A stretch of DNA of 53,093 nt, from NCBI GenBank assembly GCA_944389785.1, contig CALXNP010000004.1, forward strand, positions 1-53,093, given 5' to 3'. The notes beneath the pieces were generated by a model. The model was given only the letters and a program-made list of their open reading frames with translations, was not told where the DNA came from and did no database searches. Origin of the DNA: an uncultured Anaerobiospirillum sp. Its GTDB lineage: Bacteria > Pseudomonadota > Gammaproteobacteria > Enterobacterales > Succinivibrionaceae. This document shows, one piece after another, positions 41,182-49,033 of the stretch. Each line of letters opens with the position of its first letter. The stretch's first letter is position 1. A program made the translations under genes and the position numbers.

Positions 41182-41793
41182 ATGCAAAAATTTACTGTAC
41201 ATGAAGGTGTTGCTGTACCTATTGATAGTGCTAATATCGATACTGATCAAATCATACCTAAACAATTTTTATTAGCTGTTAGCAGAAAAGGTTTTGGTGT
41301 CCATCTATTTCATGATTTAAGATATTTAGATGATGCTGAAACTCAATTAAATATGGAATTTAACTTAAATAAAAAAGAATTTGCTAATGCTACTATTTTA
41401 GTTGCAAGAGATAATTTTGGTAATGGTTCATCACGTGAGCATGCTCCATGGGCCTTAATTGACTATGGTTTTAGAGCTATTATAGCTCCATCTTTTGCTG
41501 ATATTTTTAATAATAATGCATTGGGCAATGGTTTATTAACAGTTAAACTAAAAGATGACGAAGTAGATCAAATATTTAAATATATAGATGCACATAAAGG
41601 CTGTAAAATTAAAATTGATCTTGAGAAAAAGCAAGTTTATGTAGGTGATATGAGCTTTAACTTTGATCTTGATGAGTTTAGACGTCATTGCTTACTTGAA
41701 GGTTTAGATAGCATATCTTTAACTTTACAAAATGAAGATAAGATTAAAGCCTTTGAGCAAAACATAAAAAACTTTACTAAACCTAATTTATAA
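41182..41793 (+). CDS. leuD: 3-isopropylmalate dehydratase small subunit
   Basis: Swivelling-domain subunit of isopropylmalate isomerase. The 203-residue product has SANIDTDQIIPKQFL near the start, the FGNGSSREHAPWALIDYGFRA signature, and a C-terminal FDLDEFRRHCLLEGLDSISL. It is the last gene of the operon and a terminator follows. Confidence 0.98.
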   Translation: MQKFTVHEGVAVPIDSANIDTDQIIPKQFLLAVSRKGFGVHLFHDLRYLDDAETQLNMEFNLNKKEFANATILVARDNFGNGSSREHAPWALIDYGFRAIIAPSFADIFNNNALGNGLLTVKLKDDEVDQIFKYIDAHKGCKIKIDLEKKQVYVGDMSFNFDLDEFRRHCLLEGLDSISLTLQNEDKIKAFEQNIKNFTKPNL

Positions 41794-41840
41794 TTTTAGT
41801 CATAATTCTGAACTATTATAAATTTTGTAACACTTATTTT

Positions 41841-41872
41841 AAGGTAGACAATATAAGTCTACCTTTGTTTTT
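41841..41872 (+). terminator. Terminator after leuD
   Basis: A perfect 9-bp stem AAGGTAGAC / GTCTACCTT with a 7-base loop followed by TGTTTTT, 47 bases past the leuD stop. A textbook rho-independent terminator. Confidence 0.88.
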
Positions 41873-41919
41873 AGTAAAATTTGTGACTAATATTAGCTTC
41901 TATATCTAAGCTTATAAGT

Positions 41920-41939
41920 TATAATGTTAACGTTTACAT
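41920..41939 (+). promoter_or_regulatory. galM -10 element and LacI-family-type operator
   Basis: A perfect -10 TATAAT (41920-41925) runs directly into ATGTTAACGTTTACAT (41924-41939). The core TGTTAACGTTTACA differs at one position from a perfect palindrome and has the central CG and flanking AA/TT typical of LacI/GalR-family operators. A repressor there would cover the transcription start. The -35 is weak. Confidence 0.6.
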
Positions 41940-41957
41940 TCTAATAAAGAGGTTAAT

Positions 41958-42977
41958 ATGAGTACATATCTACAAGATCCAATTTTACATACAATGCACA
42001 ATCAAAATGGTCTATCTGTATGTGTGATGGACTATGGTGCTACCATGCTTGATATTAGCTTAACAATTGCATCTACAAATGAGACTCGTCATCTTTTAGT
42101 TCAACCTAAAACTTTATGTGACTATGCTCATCAAAGCAGCTATTTACATGCTACTATTGGTAGATATGCTAATCGTATTGCTAATTCCCGTTTTGTTATA
42201 AATGGCAAATGCTATAACCTAAGCTCAAACGATCTTCATTGTCTGCATGGTGGTATTGATGGATTTGATAAAAGACGTTTTAGATTTATAGACAAAAATA
42301 CTAATTCTTGTGTCTTGCAATTAGAATCAAGTGATAATGATCAAGGTTTTCCTGGTAATGTAGTTTTACAAGTAAAATTTAATCTTGAAAATGATAATAC
42401 TATGCGTATTTGTTACCATTTAACTACTGATAAAGACACCTATGCATCTATTACAAATCATGCCTATTTTAATTTAAATGGTACAAATAGCAGCATCTTA
42501 AATCACAAGTTATATTTAGATTCAGCACAAATACTTGAACTTGATGAATTTAATGTACCTACTGGTAATATTCTAGATCTTAATGATAATCAAGCATTTG
42601 ACTTTAGACGAGCAAAAACTATTGGTACAGACTTTTTAAATCATCCTCAAATGATTCAAGCTCGTGGTTATGATCATCCTTATTTAATTGCAGGTGATTT
42701 AAACAAAGCTTTTGCAAAAGTTTGCTCTGATGATAATAAGGTGAATTTAAGTGTATTTACTGATTATCAGTGCTGTCAATTCTATACTGCAAATTATCTA
42801 AACTCATCAACTTGTGTTAAAGATGCCAATGATGTAGTTTATGATAATCAACACGCATTTTGTCTAGAACCAGGTTTTTGCCCAGATGGTCCAAATCTAA
42901 AGCATCATCAAGCACCTTTAATTACCAAAGAAAAACCACTACATAAGACTATTATCTATAAATTTACTAGCAATTAA
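41958..42977 (+). CDS. galM: Aldose 1-epimerase (galactose mutarotase)
   Basis: Interconverts alpha and beta anomers of galactose or glucose. The 339-residue product shows TIGRYANRIANSRFVINGKCY (substrate-binding Arg and Asn), LHGGIDGFDKRRF, ITNHAYFNLNGTNSS with the catalytic His, and the catalytic Glu in FCLEPGFCPDGPN. It is monocistronic between two terminators, with GAGG upstream of the ATG and an operator at its promoter. No other gal gene is in the window. Confidence 0.93.
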   Translation: MSTYLQDPILHTMHNQNGLSVCVMDYGATMLDISLTIASTNETRHLLVQPKTLCDYAHQSSYLHATIGRYANRIANSRFVINGKCYNLSSNDLHCLHGGIDGFDKRRFRFIDKNTNSCVLQLESSDNDQGFPGNVVLQVKFNLENDNTMRICYHLTTDKDTYASITNHAYFNLNGTNSSILNHKLYLDSAQILELDEFNVPTGNILDLNDNQAFDFRRAKTIGTDFLNHPQMIQARGYDHPYLIAGDLNKAFAKVCSDDNKVNLSVFTDYQCCQFYTANYLNSSTCVKDANDVVYDNQHAFCLEPGFCPDGPNLKHHQAPLITKEKPLHKTIIYKFTSN

Positions 42978-42992
42978 TTAACCTAAAAATAG

Positions 42993-43023
42993 ATCCCAAT
43001 AATTTAAACAAATATTGGGATCA
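42993..43023 (+). terminator. Hairpin after galM
   Basis: A perfect 10-bp inverted repeat GATCCCAATA / TATTGGGATC with an 11-base loop, 15 bases past the galM stop. A T tail is lacking, so termination is likely but not certain. The following 43024-43180 holds nothing recognisable. Confidence 0.5.
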
Positions 43024-43182
43024 TTAATATGAAACTTAATTATAAAAATAAAATAACTAACTTACTTACCAAATATAAGCTTTATTCTGGCTAAACTTAT
43101 TGTCTTACAATTAAAAAAGAAGTGTAGAATTCTATAAATTGATAAATTTAAAATTTTTGTTTGCTAATTAATTTTTATACTG

Positions 43183-43210
43183 AAAATAGCTCCACTTTAG
43201 GAGCTATTTT
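43183..43210 (-). terminator. Terminator after the DtxR/MntR gene
   Basis: A perfect 11-bp stem AAAATAGCTCC / GGAGCTATTTT with a 6-base loop (TAAAGT on the minus strand), 9 bases past the stop of the regulator gene. Confidence 0.75.
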
Positions 43211-43219
43211 ACTAATACT

Positions 43220-43672
43220 TTAAATGAGATCTTGTTTTTTTAAATACTCACAAATACCTTCAAAGGTTTCATCTGAAATAACATGCTCTATACGACAAGC
43301 ATCTTTTTCAGCAATCTCTGAATCTACTTTAGTAATATGCATCAATAATAAAGTCAAATATTGATGACGCAAAAAAATCTTTTCAGCTAAAGATTTACCC
43401 TCTGCTGTAAACAAAATAGATCCAGAATGACTTATTTTTATTAAGCCTTTTTCTTTTAAAGCTGCAAGACCACGACTTACTGATGGCTTAGAAAAACCAA
43501 GCTCATTAGCAATATCTACAGCTCTGACAACACCATCATCACTGCGTTCTCTTATGACTAAAATCGTCTCGAGATAATTTTCTCCAGACTCTGCAAGCTC
43601 ACCTGTACGTGATGGCACTGGCTTTGGTACCGCATCTTGAAGTGTTAGTGGTATATGCTTTTTATTTTCCAT
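43220..43672 (-). CDS. DtxR/MntR-family metal-dependent transcriptional regulator
   Basis: Winged-helix repressor activated by Fe2+ or Mn2+. It has 150 residues: N-terminal HTH (about 31-90, ENYLETILVIRERSDDG; DIANELGFSKPSVSRGLAAL; SGSILFTAEGKSLAEKI) and a dimerisation/metal domain with RHQYLTLLLMH and DACRIEHVIS. The latter places Cys, Glu and His at the DtxR 102/105/106 positions. A Cys at the first position is the iron-type (DtxR/IdeR) state, whereas B. subtilis MntR has Glu. There is no SH3-like third domain. It starts 2 bases after the Fur-like gene. It may itself bind the inverted repeat at 44385-44424, which resembles DtxR-family boxes. Confidence 0.87.
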   Translation of the reverse strand: MENKKHIPLTLQDAVPKPVPSRTGELAESGENYLETILVIRERSDDGVVRAVDIANELGFSKPSVSRGLAALKEKGLIKISHSGSILFTAEGKSLAEKIFLRHQYLTLLLMHITKVDSEIAEKDACRIEHVISDETFEGICEYLKKQDLI

Positions 43673-43674
43673 GT

Positions 43675-44121
43675 CTACTTTATAACAGTTACGTTAACCT
43701 TTTCACCGACTAATGTTAACTGTATAACATTATTAGGTCCTAATGCCCCCTTTGAAATAAGACCTAATCTTATTACCTCAGTTAAATCAAGATTGATCTT
43801 ACGTCCAATATGCTTACCCTTTCCATCAGTTATAGAACCTAATATAGGAGTTTGAGGACGCATTCCAAGATTGCGAGCTTTTGATAAAACCCCTATTTGC
43901 TCAAGTCTATTAATCAAACGATATACTGTAGCTATTCCTAAATCAGGAACATACTGCTTTGCCTCATACCATAATTCCTTTGGAGAAGTACATTGGCTAT
44001 TTGTTAATATATCAATAATATGTCTACGTTGTACAGTCATACGCAAACCACTAGCCTCAAGCTTACGTAATGTATCTTCAGTTAGATTACCAACGTTGTA
44101 CACTGTATCATTGTCTTGCAT
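43675..44121 (-). CDS. Fur-like winged-helix protein lacking the metal-binding C-terminal domain
   Basis: The N-terminal half (about residues 15-85) is a clear Fur-family DNA-binding domain: LRKLEASGLRMTVQRRHIID, SPKELWYEAKQYVPDLGIATVYRLINRLEQIGV. In Fur, a His/Cys-rich dimerisation domain follows; here the rest (SITDGKGKHIGRKINLDLTE to KVNVTVIK) has no Cys and essentially no His ligands, so a classical metal site is absent. The ATG at 44121 (148 residues, AGAAGG 5 bases upstream) is preferred to a GTG at 44157. It lies between the FeoB-associated small protein and the DtxR/MntR gene. Confidence 0.8.
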   Translation of the reverse strand: MQDNDTVYNVGNLTEDTLRKLEASGLRMTVQRRHIIDILTNSQCTSPKELWYEAKQYVPDLGIATVYRLINRLEQIGVLSKARNLGMRPQTPILGSITDGKGKHIGRKINLDLTEVIRLGLISKGALGPNNVIQLTLVGEKVNVTVIK

Positions 44122-44212
44122 GCTAACCTTCTTTTTTATAGAACAATCTTTCTCCACATATTACCATGAATATCAGTACTTAAGTTATATATACATCTGT
44201 TTTTTAATAAAA

Positions 44213-44374
44213 TTAATCACTTTTTTTGCAATTACATGAGCTAGCTCTAGAATTTTGAGAACAACCACAGCTTATTGATTGTTTTGATTTAAAATTTTTA
44301 AGTATTTTTTTTAAACCAATATAAGTTAAAAATACAATTAACAATACAATTAAAGAGGTTATAAGTTCATTCAT
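44213..44374 (-). CDS. FeoB-associated Cys-rich membrane protein, 53 residues
   Basis: A short ORF found by reading the minus strand: MNELITSLIVLLIVFLTYIG, then a basic linker (LKKILKNFKSKQS) and a Cys-rich tail (SCGCSQNSRASSCNC). One N-terminal membrane helix plus a C-terminal CxC...CxC cluster is the architecture of the FeoB-associated Cys-rich family that accompanies ferrous iron transporters. AGGAG lies 6 bases before the ATG. No feoA or feoB is in the window. It lies immediately downstream of a large inverted repeat and 91 bases upstream of the Fur-like gene, probably in one operon with it. Confidence 0.72.
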   Translation of the reverse strand: MNELITSLIVLLIVFLTYIGLKKILKNFKSKQSISCGCSQNSRASSCNCKKSD

Positions 44375-44384
44375 ATCAGTCTCC

Positions 44385-44424
44385 TGTTATACCTTGGTTA
44401 GCATACACTAACCAAAGTATAACA
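44385..44424 (-). promoter_or_regulatory. Large inverted repeat, likely metal-regulator operator over a promoter
   Basis: Arms of 17 bases (44385-44401 and 44408-44424) with one mismatch and a 6-base spacer: TGTTATACCTTGGTTAG and CTAACCAAAGTATAACA. The core TTGGTTAG-N6-CTAACCAA resembles DtxR-family boxes (TTAGGTTAG...CTAACCTAA). On the minus strand the outer arm contains a -10-like TATACT, so a bound repressor would block transcription of the 53-residue gene, whose ATG is 10 bases away. Confidence 0.6.
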
Positions 44425-44443
44425 TAACTAACTGACAACACAA

Positions 44444-45115
44444 CTATTTTGAATAAATAAAACCAATGGCAAAAACAATAAATAATACTATGGCTAAAAT
44501 TTGTAATACTATCTTTCCTATTCTTACATTTGCAAACATATTACCTAATTTAGCTATTTGCTTTTTATTTAATTTTTGTTGTAACTCATTTAAACTTATT
44601 TGCCCATTATTTTTACTTTGTGTTGCAACTATTGCAGGAATACCTGTAGCATAGTAGTAAATAAAACCAAAACCCATAACATTTTTACGTTCTTTTTTGA
44701 TCTTAAAATCAATAATACTATTAGCTCCTAGTTCTTTACACAAATCAATTAACCTTTGTTTAGCTTTATCAATATCCTTATCACCTTTAGCTAAAACATA
44801 TTTACCATAATCAATTAACAAATAATCAGCAAGTGGTGGTTCACCTAATAGTAAAAAACTATTAGGTTCAAGATAATCTAAAGCATCAGCATCAAATCCC
44901 TCTTCAAGACCTTCTAAATTTACAGCAATAATATTATTTTGATCATCAAGTTCAACGCTAATTAAACTACCCTCTTGCAAATTTTCAAAATCACTAGCTA
45001 ATCTCATATGATCTTTAGTAAAAAAAAGCATATTACCTATATCATCTTGAAAAAAAGCTTTTTGCTCATTTATAATTACGGCACTAACCTTTACTTGTAT
45101 TTTCTTATTAGACAT
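44444..45115 (-). CDS. Membrane-anchored protein of unknown function, YbjQ-like segment
   Basis: A 223-residue protein. The N-terminal half (about 1-75) is a beta-rich region (IQVKVSAVIINEQKAFFQDD; GSLISVELDDQNNIIAVNLE) with an OB-like look. The middle (about 110-165) has KAKQRLIDLCKELGANSIID and GFIYYYATGIPAIV, which resembles the YbjQ/DUF74 pattern 'GANAV....YATGTAV'. One C-terminal transmembrane helix (about 198-220, IVLQILAIVLFIVFAIGFIY) makes it a tail-anchored protein. The homology is weak; function unknown. Confidence 0.6.
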   Translation of the reverse strand: MSNKKIQVKVSAVIINEQKAFFQDDIGNMLFFTKDHMRLASDFENLQEGSLISVELDDQNNIIAVNLEGLEEGFDADALDYLEPNSFLLLGEPPLADYLLIDYGKYVLAKGDKDIDKAKQRLIDLCKELGANSIIDFKIKKERKNVMGFGFIYYYATGIPAIVATQSKNNGQISLNELQQKLNKKQIAKLGNMFANVRIGKIVLQILAIVLFIVFAIGFIYSK

Positions 45116-45272
45116 ACTTAATCCTTGTGTAAATTATCTTGTTACAAAAGCATAATATTTGCTAAGTTTAGCTAATTGTAATACAGTAAACTAGCTCGTA
45201 TATATAATATACTTTACACGGCTTTCTTGTTGATTGATAATTAATATCAATATCTATTTGTAATTGAATCTT

Positions 45273-45917
45273 TTACTGATGCCCTATACAAGATAAATCA
45301 ACATTTTCTATTACATGACAATCATGAAACTCACAAATTTTATCAAAATCTATATGTCTTTCACCTTGCATTGCTATACCATAGAGAGTCTATTATGATA
45401 AAAAGAGTTTTTTTCTAAAATAGCATATAAAACCTCTTCTAGTAGATATGTATTAGTTGCAAAATAGCTATCTGCAGCATAACTATTTTCTTCTAAATTA
45501 TATGTATGAAGCAATAGAATTTTATCTTTAAAAAAGTAGACTTTGTATTTGCTCTATTACAGGCATATTTGCTTTACAATCTAAAATAATTGCTTGAATA
45601 TTATATTGTGACTTAAGTGGTATTTTTGTATAACTATCTAAATGTGTACCTATACCCACTTTATCTGCTTGAGTATTTGCCAATTGTACTAAAGGTGAAT
45701 TTTTATCTAATTGTATATGTAATTTATATATATTTATATTATAAATACTCTATTTAAATGATTAAAATTAGTTCTATAAAATAAAACAATCTTATTTACA
45801 AAGTTAAATAAAAATTATTTAGCAAAAATTACATCTGATTTATTATCAAACAAAGCTAAAGCAGAAGAAAAAGAGCCATTATTAGCACATATATTCAATT
45901 ATTAAAAATCTCTGCAT
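45273..45917 (-). pseudogene. Decayed gene, family not recognised
   Basis: No intact frame spans this part of the 922-base gap between 45115 and 46038, but coding-like peptides follow each other in shifting frames on the minus strand: MQRFLIIE, then CANNGSFSSALALFDNKSDV; NKIVLFYRTNFNHLNRVFII; YKLHIQLDKNSPLVQLANTQ through IPLKSQYNIQAIILDCKANM; VYFFKDKILLLHTYNLEENS through EEVLYAILEKNSFYHNRL; and MQGERHIDFDKICEFHDCHV, ending SCIGHQ and TAA at 45273. At least four frameshifts or stops separate them. The neighbours' codon style (GAA, AAA, TTA, GCT) is retained, so decay looks fairly recent. Flanks 45116-45272 and 45918-45950 show nothing. Confidence 0.65.
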
Positions 45918-45940
45918 CTTTGTACAAGAAAAAATTAACC

Positions 45941-46016
45941 CAAAAATAAAATGGTGACTTATATCCTAAACACAGTAATTTAAACAAACTGCTAAAATCA
46001 AGACAAATGTCACCAT
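45941..46016 (-). terminator. Candidate terminator after cstA
   Basis: On the minus strand ATGGTGAC and GTCACCAT (8 bp, perfect) are separated by a 50-base loop and followed by TTTATTTTTG. The long loop makes it atypical; it lies 22 bases past the cstA stop. Confidence 0.45.
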
Positions 46017-46037
46017 CTTTGAGTTTATTTTAAATAA

Positions 46038-47774
46038 TTATTGATCAGCAAGATCAACATAATTTGAAGCTATACCATTTATTCTTTGTTTAAATTGATG
46101 CAGCATAACAGATAATGCTACAGAAACCATTAATATAGCCATACATAGTAAGAAAATACCAGAACTTACTAAAATAGCAGAATTACCCCATTGTGTTGAA
46201 ATAACACTAATAATACCCCAAATACTCATCACTAACATAAATACCATAGGTACAAATGCTATATACCATCTAGTATTTTTGAGTAGTAAATAAAGAGTAA
46301 TTGTTAATAGAGTTAAAGCTGCCATAAGTTGATTTGAGGCTCCAAAAATTGGCCAAATTGAAGCAGCTTGTCCTGTCATAGCCATAAGCATGGATAAACC
46401 TACGATAATAACAGCTGCAACAATTGTATTAGTAATAAAACTTTGCCATGCTGTCTTTGACTTTGGAGCTATTTCAACTAAATTGCCACTTTCATCTTTT
46501 TTCATACTACGAGGTAAAAATAGTTCTTGCCATAAGAAACGAGCAAGACGTGTTGCAGTATCTAATGAAGTAAGCATAAAGGCTGCAATTGCCAATGAAA
46601 TAAAGATCTTTGCATACTCAACATTGATACCTAAAGCTTGAGAAAAAGAGGCAATACCTGTAGCAAAAGCTAAAGGCTGATTAGCACCTATTTGTCTAAA
46701 TTGCTCCATATCCATAGACATTACAGCAACCAAAGCCATAACACCTAAGACACCTTCTAAAATCATTGAGCCATAACCTATAGCTAATAGATCTTTTTCA
46801 CTATTAATTTGCTTTGAGGTTGTACCTGAAGCTACCAGAGAATGGAAGCCAGAACAAGCACCACATGCCACAAAGATAAATAAAGCTGGTACTATTGAGG
46901 TTAAGCTGCCATCCGCCACAATAGCCTGCATCCCTACAAAACTATCTAACTTAATTTCAGGGTTATAGGCTAGAATTGATACTAAACCTAAAGCTAACAT
47001 AGCATAGAGTAAATAAGAATTTAGATAGTCACGTGGCTGCAGTAACCATTGTACAGGCACAACTGAAGCTGCAAAGATATATATAGCTAAAACAACAATC
47101 CAAATTAATTGCACGGTTTTAGTATCTAAAGCAAAAGCTGTTACTAAATCTAATGGAAAAGCAGCGCCTAGATAAACACTGATAAATACCATTGGCACAA
47201 ATACAAATGAAGCGTTACGCAATCTTACCTTAAAAATATTAGTAACTACAGCAAAAAGTGGTGCCATAAAAATAAAAATCAATGAAGCTGTAGTAACTGA
47301 AGGTATCTGTACAAACATATTAGCTACAAGCAGTACAAATATAGCTACAATTAAAACCAAACAAGCCAAACAGAATACTAAAAATAATTGACGACCTGTA
47401 TAGCCCATTAAACGCTCCATTACATAAGATATTGAGCGACCTTTATTTCTTACAGAAATAACTAAAGCTGCAAAATCATGGAAAGCACCAATAAAGACAC
47501 AACCTATTAAAATCCACATTAAGGCTGGCAACCAACCAAAATAAGCAGCCATAATTGGACCAACAATAGGACCTGGACCTGCAATTGAAGCAAAATGGTG
47601 TCCAATTAATACAAATCTTGGGGTTGGTACATAATCAATACCATCAAAATTAGTGTGTGCAGGTGTTGGACGTTTTGGATCTACAGCAAAAACACGCTTT
47701 AAAAAACCACCATACACATAATAAGCTACAACAAAGTAACAAAGACAGATACAAAATAATACACTGCCAGTCAT
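46038..47774 (-). CDS. cstA: CstA-family carbon starvation/peptide or pyruvate transporter
   Basis: Polytopic inner-membrane protein with about 15 hydrophobic segments. The family hallmark is at the N terminus: DGIDYVPTPRFVLIGHHFAS, then IAGPGPIVGPIMAAYFGWLP and FIGAFHDFAALVISVRNKGRS. It also has PVQWLLQPRDYLNSYLLYAM, GACSGFHSLVASGTTSKQI and GQAASIWPIFGASNQLMAAL. E. coli CstA imports peptides and its paralogue BtsT imports pyruvate; the substrate here is unknown. At 578 residues it is the short form, lacking sequence relative to CstA (701) and BtsT (716). AGGAG is 6 bases before the ATG. Confidence 0.9.
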   Translation of the reverse strand: MTGSVLFCICLCYFVVAYYVYGGFLKRVFAVDPKRPTPAHTNFDGIDYVPTPRFVLIGHHFASIAGPGPIVGPIMAAYFGWLPALMWILIGCVFIGAFHDFAALVISVRNKGRSISYVMERLMGYTGRQLFLVFCLACLVLIVAIFVLLVANMFVQIPSVTTASLIFIFMAPLFAVVTNIFKVRLRNASFVFVPMVFISVYLGAAFPLDLVTAFALDTKTVQLIWIVVLAIYIFAASVVPVQWLLQPRDYLNSYLLYAMLALGLVSILAYNPEIKLDSFVGMQAIVADGSLTSIVPALFIFVACGACSGFHSLVASGTTSKQINSEKDLLAIGYGSMILEGVLGVMALVAVMSMDMEQFRQIGANQPLAFATGIASFSQALGINVEYAKIFISLAIAAFMLTSLDTATRLARFLWQELFLPRSMKKDESGNLVEIAPKSKTAWQSFITNTIVAAVIIVGLSMLMAMTGQAASIWPIFGASNQLMAALTLLTITLYLLLKNTRWYIAFVPMVFMLVMSIWGIISVISTQWGNSAILVSSGIFLLCMAILMVSVALSVMLHQFKQRINGIASNYVDLADQ

Positions 47775-47841
47775 ATGATCTCCTACTTTGACTATCTTTA
47801 AGCCAAAGTCCTTCTAACGCATTTTATGGATATTTTTGATA

Positions 47842-47881
47842 TAAGAAAAACGAAGCAATTATCTGCCTTGAGGATAATTGC
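47842..47881 (-). terminator. Terminator after nadA
   Basis: A perfect 9-bp stem GCAATTATC / GATAATTGC with a 9-base loop. On the minus strand it is followed by TTCGTTTTTCTT. It lies 60 bases past the nadA stop and separates it from cstA. Confidence 0.65.
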
Positions 47882-47940
47882 CCGTTATGGTGATATATAA
47901 GCTGTTTACTTATATTTAAAATATATGTGAGGGTTTATCA

Positions 47941-49014
47941 CTATAAATCTAAAGGAAGCTCTTTACCACTTTTTAGTAGTGCAGAAAAATTAAGCATACG
48001 GTTTAGAGGCTTAACTGCTTCATTGCACACATTTTGCTCTATATTTATGCAAAAATCAAGAGGATTTTCGATAGCTTTAATCAATTTTTCAAGGCTATTT
48101 AGCTCCATCCAAGGGCAATTAGCACAGCTAATACACTGTCCTTGATTAGAAGCAATTGGTGCTTGGTAGAGCACTTTTTCAGGGCAAGCTTGCTTTATTT
48201 TGTAGAAAATATTGCGCTCTGTAGCGATAATAAATTCTGAAGCATTACTAGCTTTAACATAGTTTAGAATTTGTGAAGTAGAACCCACAAAATCAGCAAG
48301 TTCAATTACATCACTTGGAGATTCTGGATGTACTAAAACTTTTGCTTGTTTATGCTCATCCTTCATATATTTTAAAGAGTTACCTAAAAAAGCATCATGC
48401 ACAATACACTTACCAGGCCAACAATAAATATCAACATTTGCACTATTTGCAATATAAGAACCTAAATTCTTATCTGGCACCCACAAAATATCCTTACCTA
48501 TTTTTTTGAGATAATCTGCAAGTTCGACAGCTAAAGATGAAGTTACAACCCAATCTGAAATAGCTTTAACTTGAGCTGAGGTATTAGCATATGAAACTAA
48601 TACAGCATTTTTATGCTCTGCTTTTACTCTTTTTAAATCTTCAATATCACAGCATAGATCTAAAGAACACTCTGCTGATAAATCAGGCATGATAATTGTT
48701 TTATGTGGAGATAAGATCTTAGCAGTTTCCCCCATAAAACGCACACCAGCGACAGCTATAGTATCACAAGAACTGTCTCTACCTGCTCTTGCCATTTCTA
48801 AAGAGTCACCAATAAAACCTCCACTAGCTTCAGCTAATCTTTGCATAATGTCAGAGGTGTAATAGTGAGCAATTAAGAACACATTATGCTTTTTAATTGT
48901 CTCTAAAGCCTTATCAAACAATAAAGCATCTTGCTCTATATGGGCTGAGCAAGCCCTTTGTGGGAGGTTAAAATCCTCAGGAATTTTAACCCCTTGTATC
49001 ATATGTAAACCCAT
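47941..49014 (-). CDS. nadA: Quinolinate synthase NadA
   Basis: [4Fe-4S] enzyme that condenses iminoaspartate with dihydroxyacetone phosphate to quinolinate for NAD synthesis. The 357-residue product has AHYYTSDIMQRLAEASGGFI, GDSLEMARAG, VAGVRFMGETAKILSP, the Cys ligands (SAECSLDLCC; WPGKCIVHDAF; GQCISCANCPWMELN), and VLVHPESP. NadB (L-aspartate oxidase) is not in the window. It starts 19 bases after a PRiA4-like gene. Confidence 0.96.
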   Translation of the reverse strand: MGLHMIQGVKIPEDFNLPQRACSAHIEQDALLFDKALETIKKHNVFLIAHYYTSDIMQRLAEASGGFIGDSLEMARAGRDSSCDTIAVAGVRFMGETAKILSPHKTIIMPDLSAECSLDLCCDIEDLKRVKAEHKNAVLVSYANTSAQVKAISDWVVTSSLAVELADYLKKIGKDILWVPDKNLGSYIANSANVDIYCWPGKCIVHDAFLGNSLKYMKDEHKQAKVLVHPESPSDVIELADFVGSTSQILNYVKASNASEFIIATERNIFYKIKQACPEKVLYQAPIASNQGQCISCANCPWMELNSLEKLIKAIENPLDFCINIEQNVCNEAVKPLNRMLNFSALLKSGKELPLDL

Positions 49015-49033
49015 TTTTATTTTTTCTTATGTT

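Noticed and set aside
47926..47942. TGTGA...TCAC near the nadA stop
   Set aside because: Spacing is 7 rather than 6 and the site overlaps the end of nadA; not a credible CRP operator for cstA.
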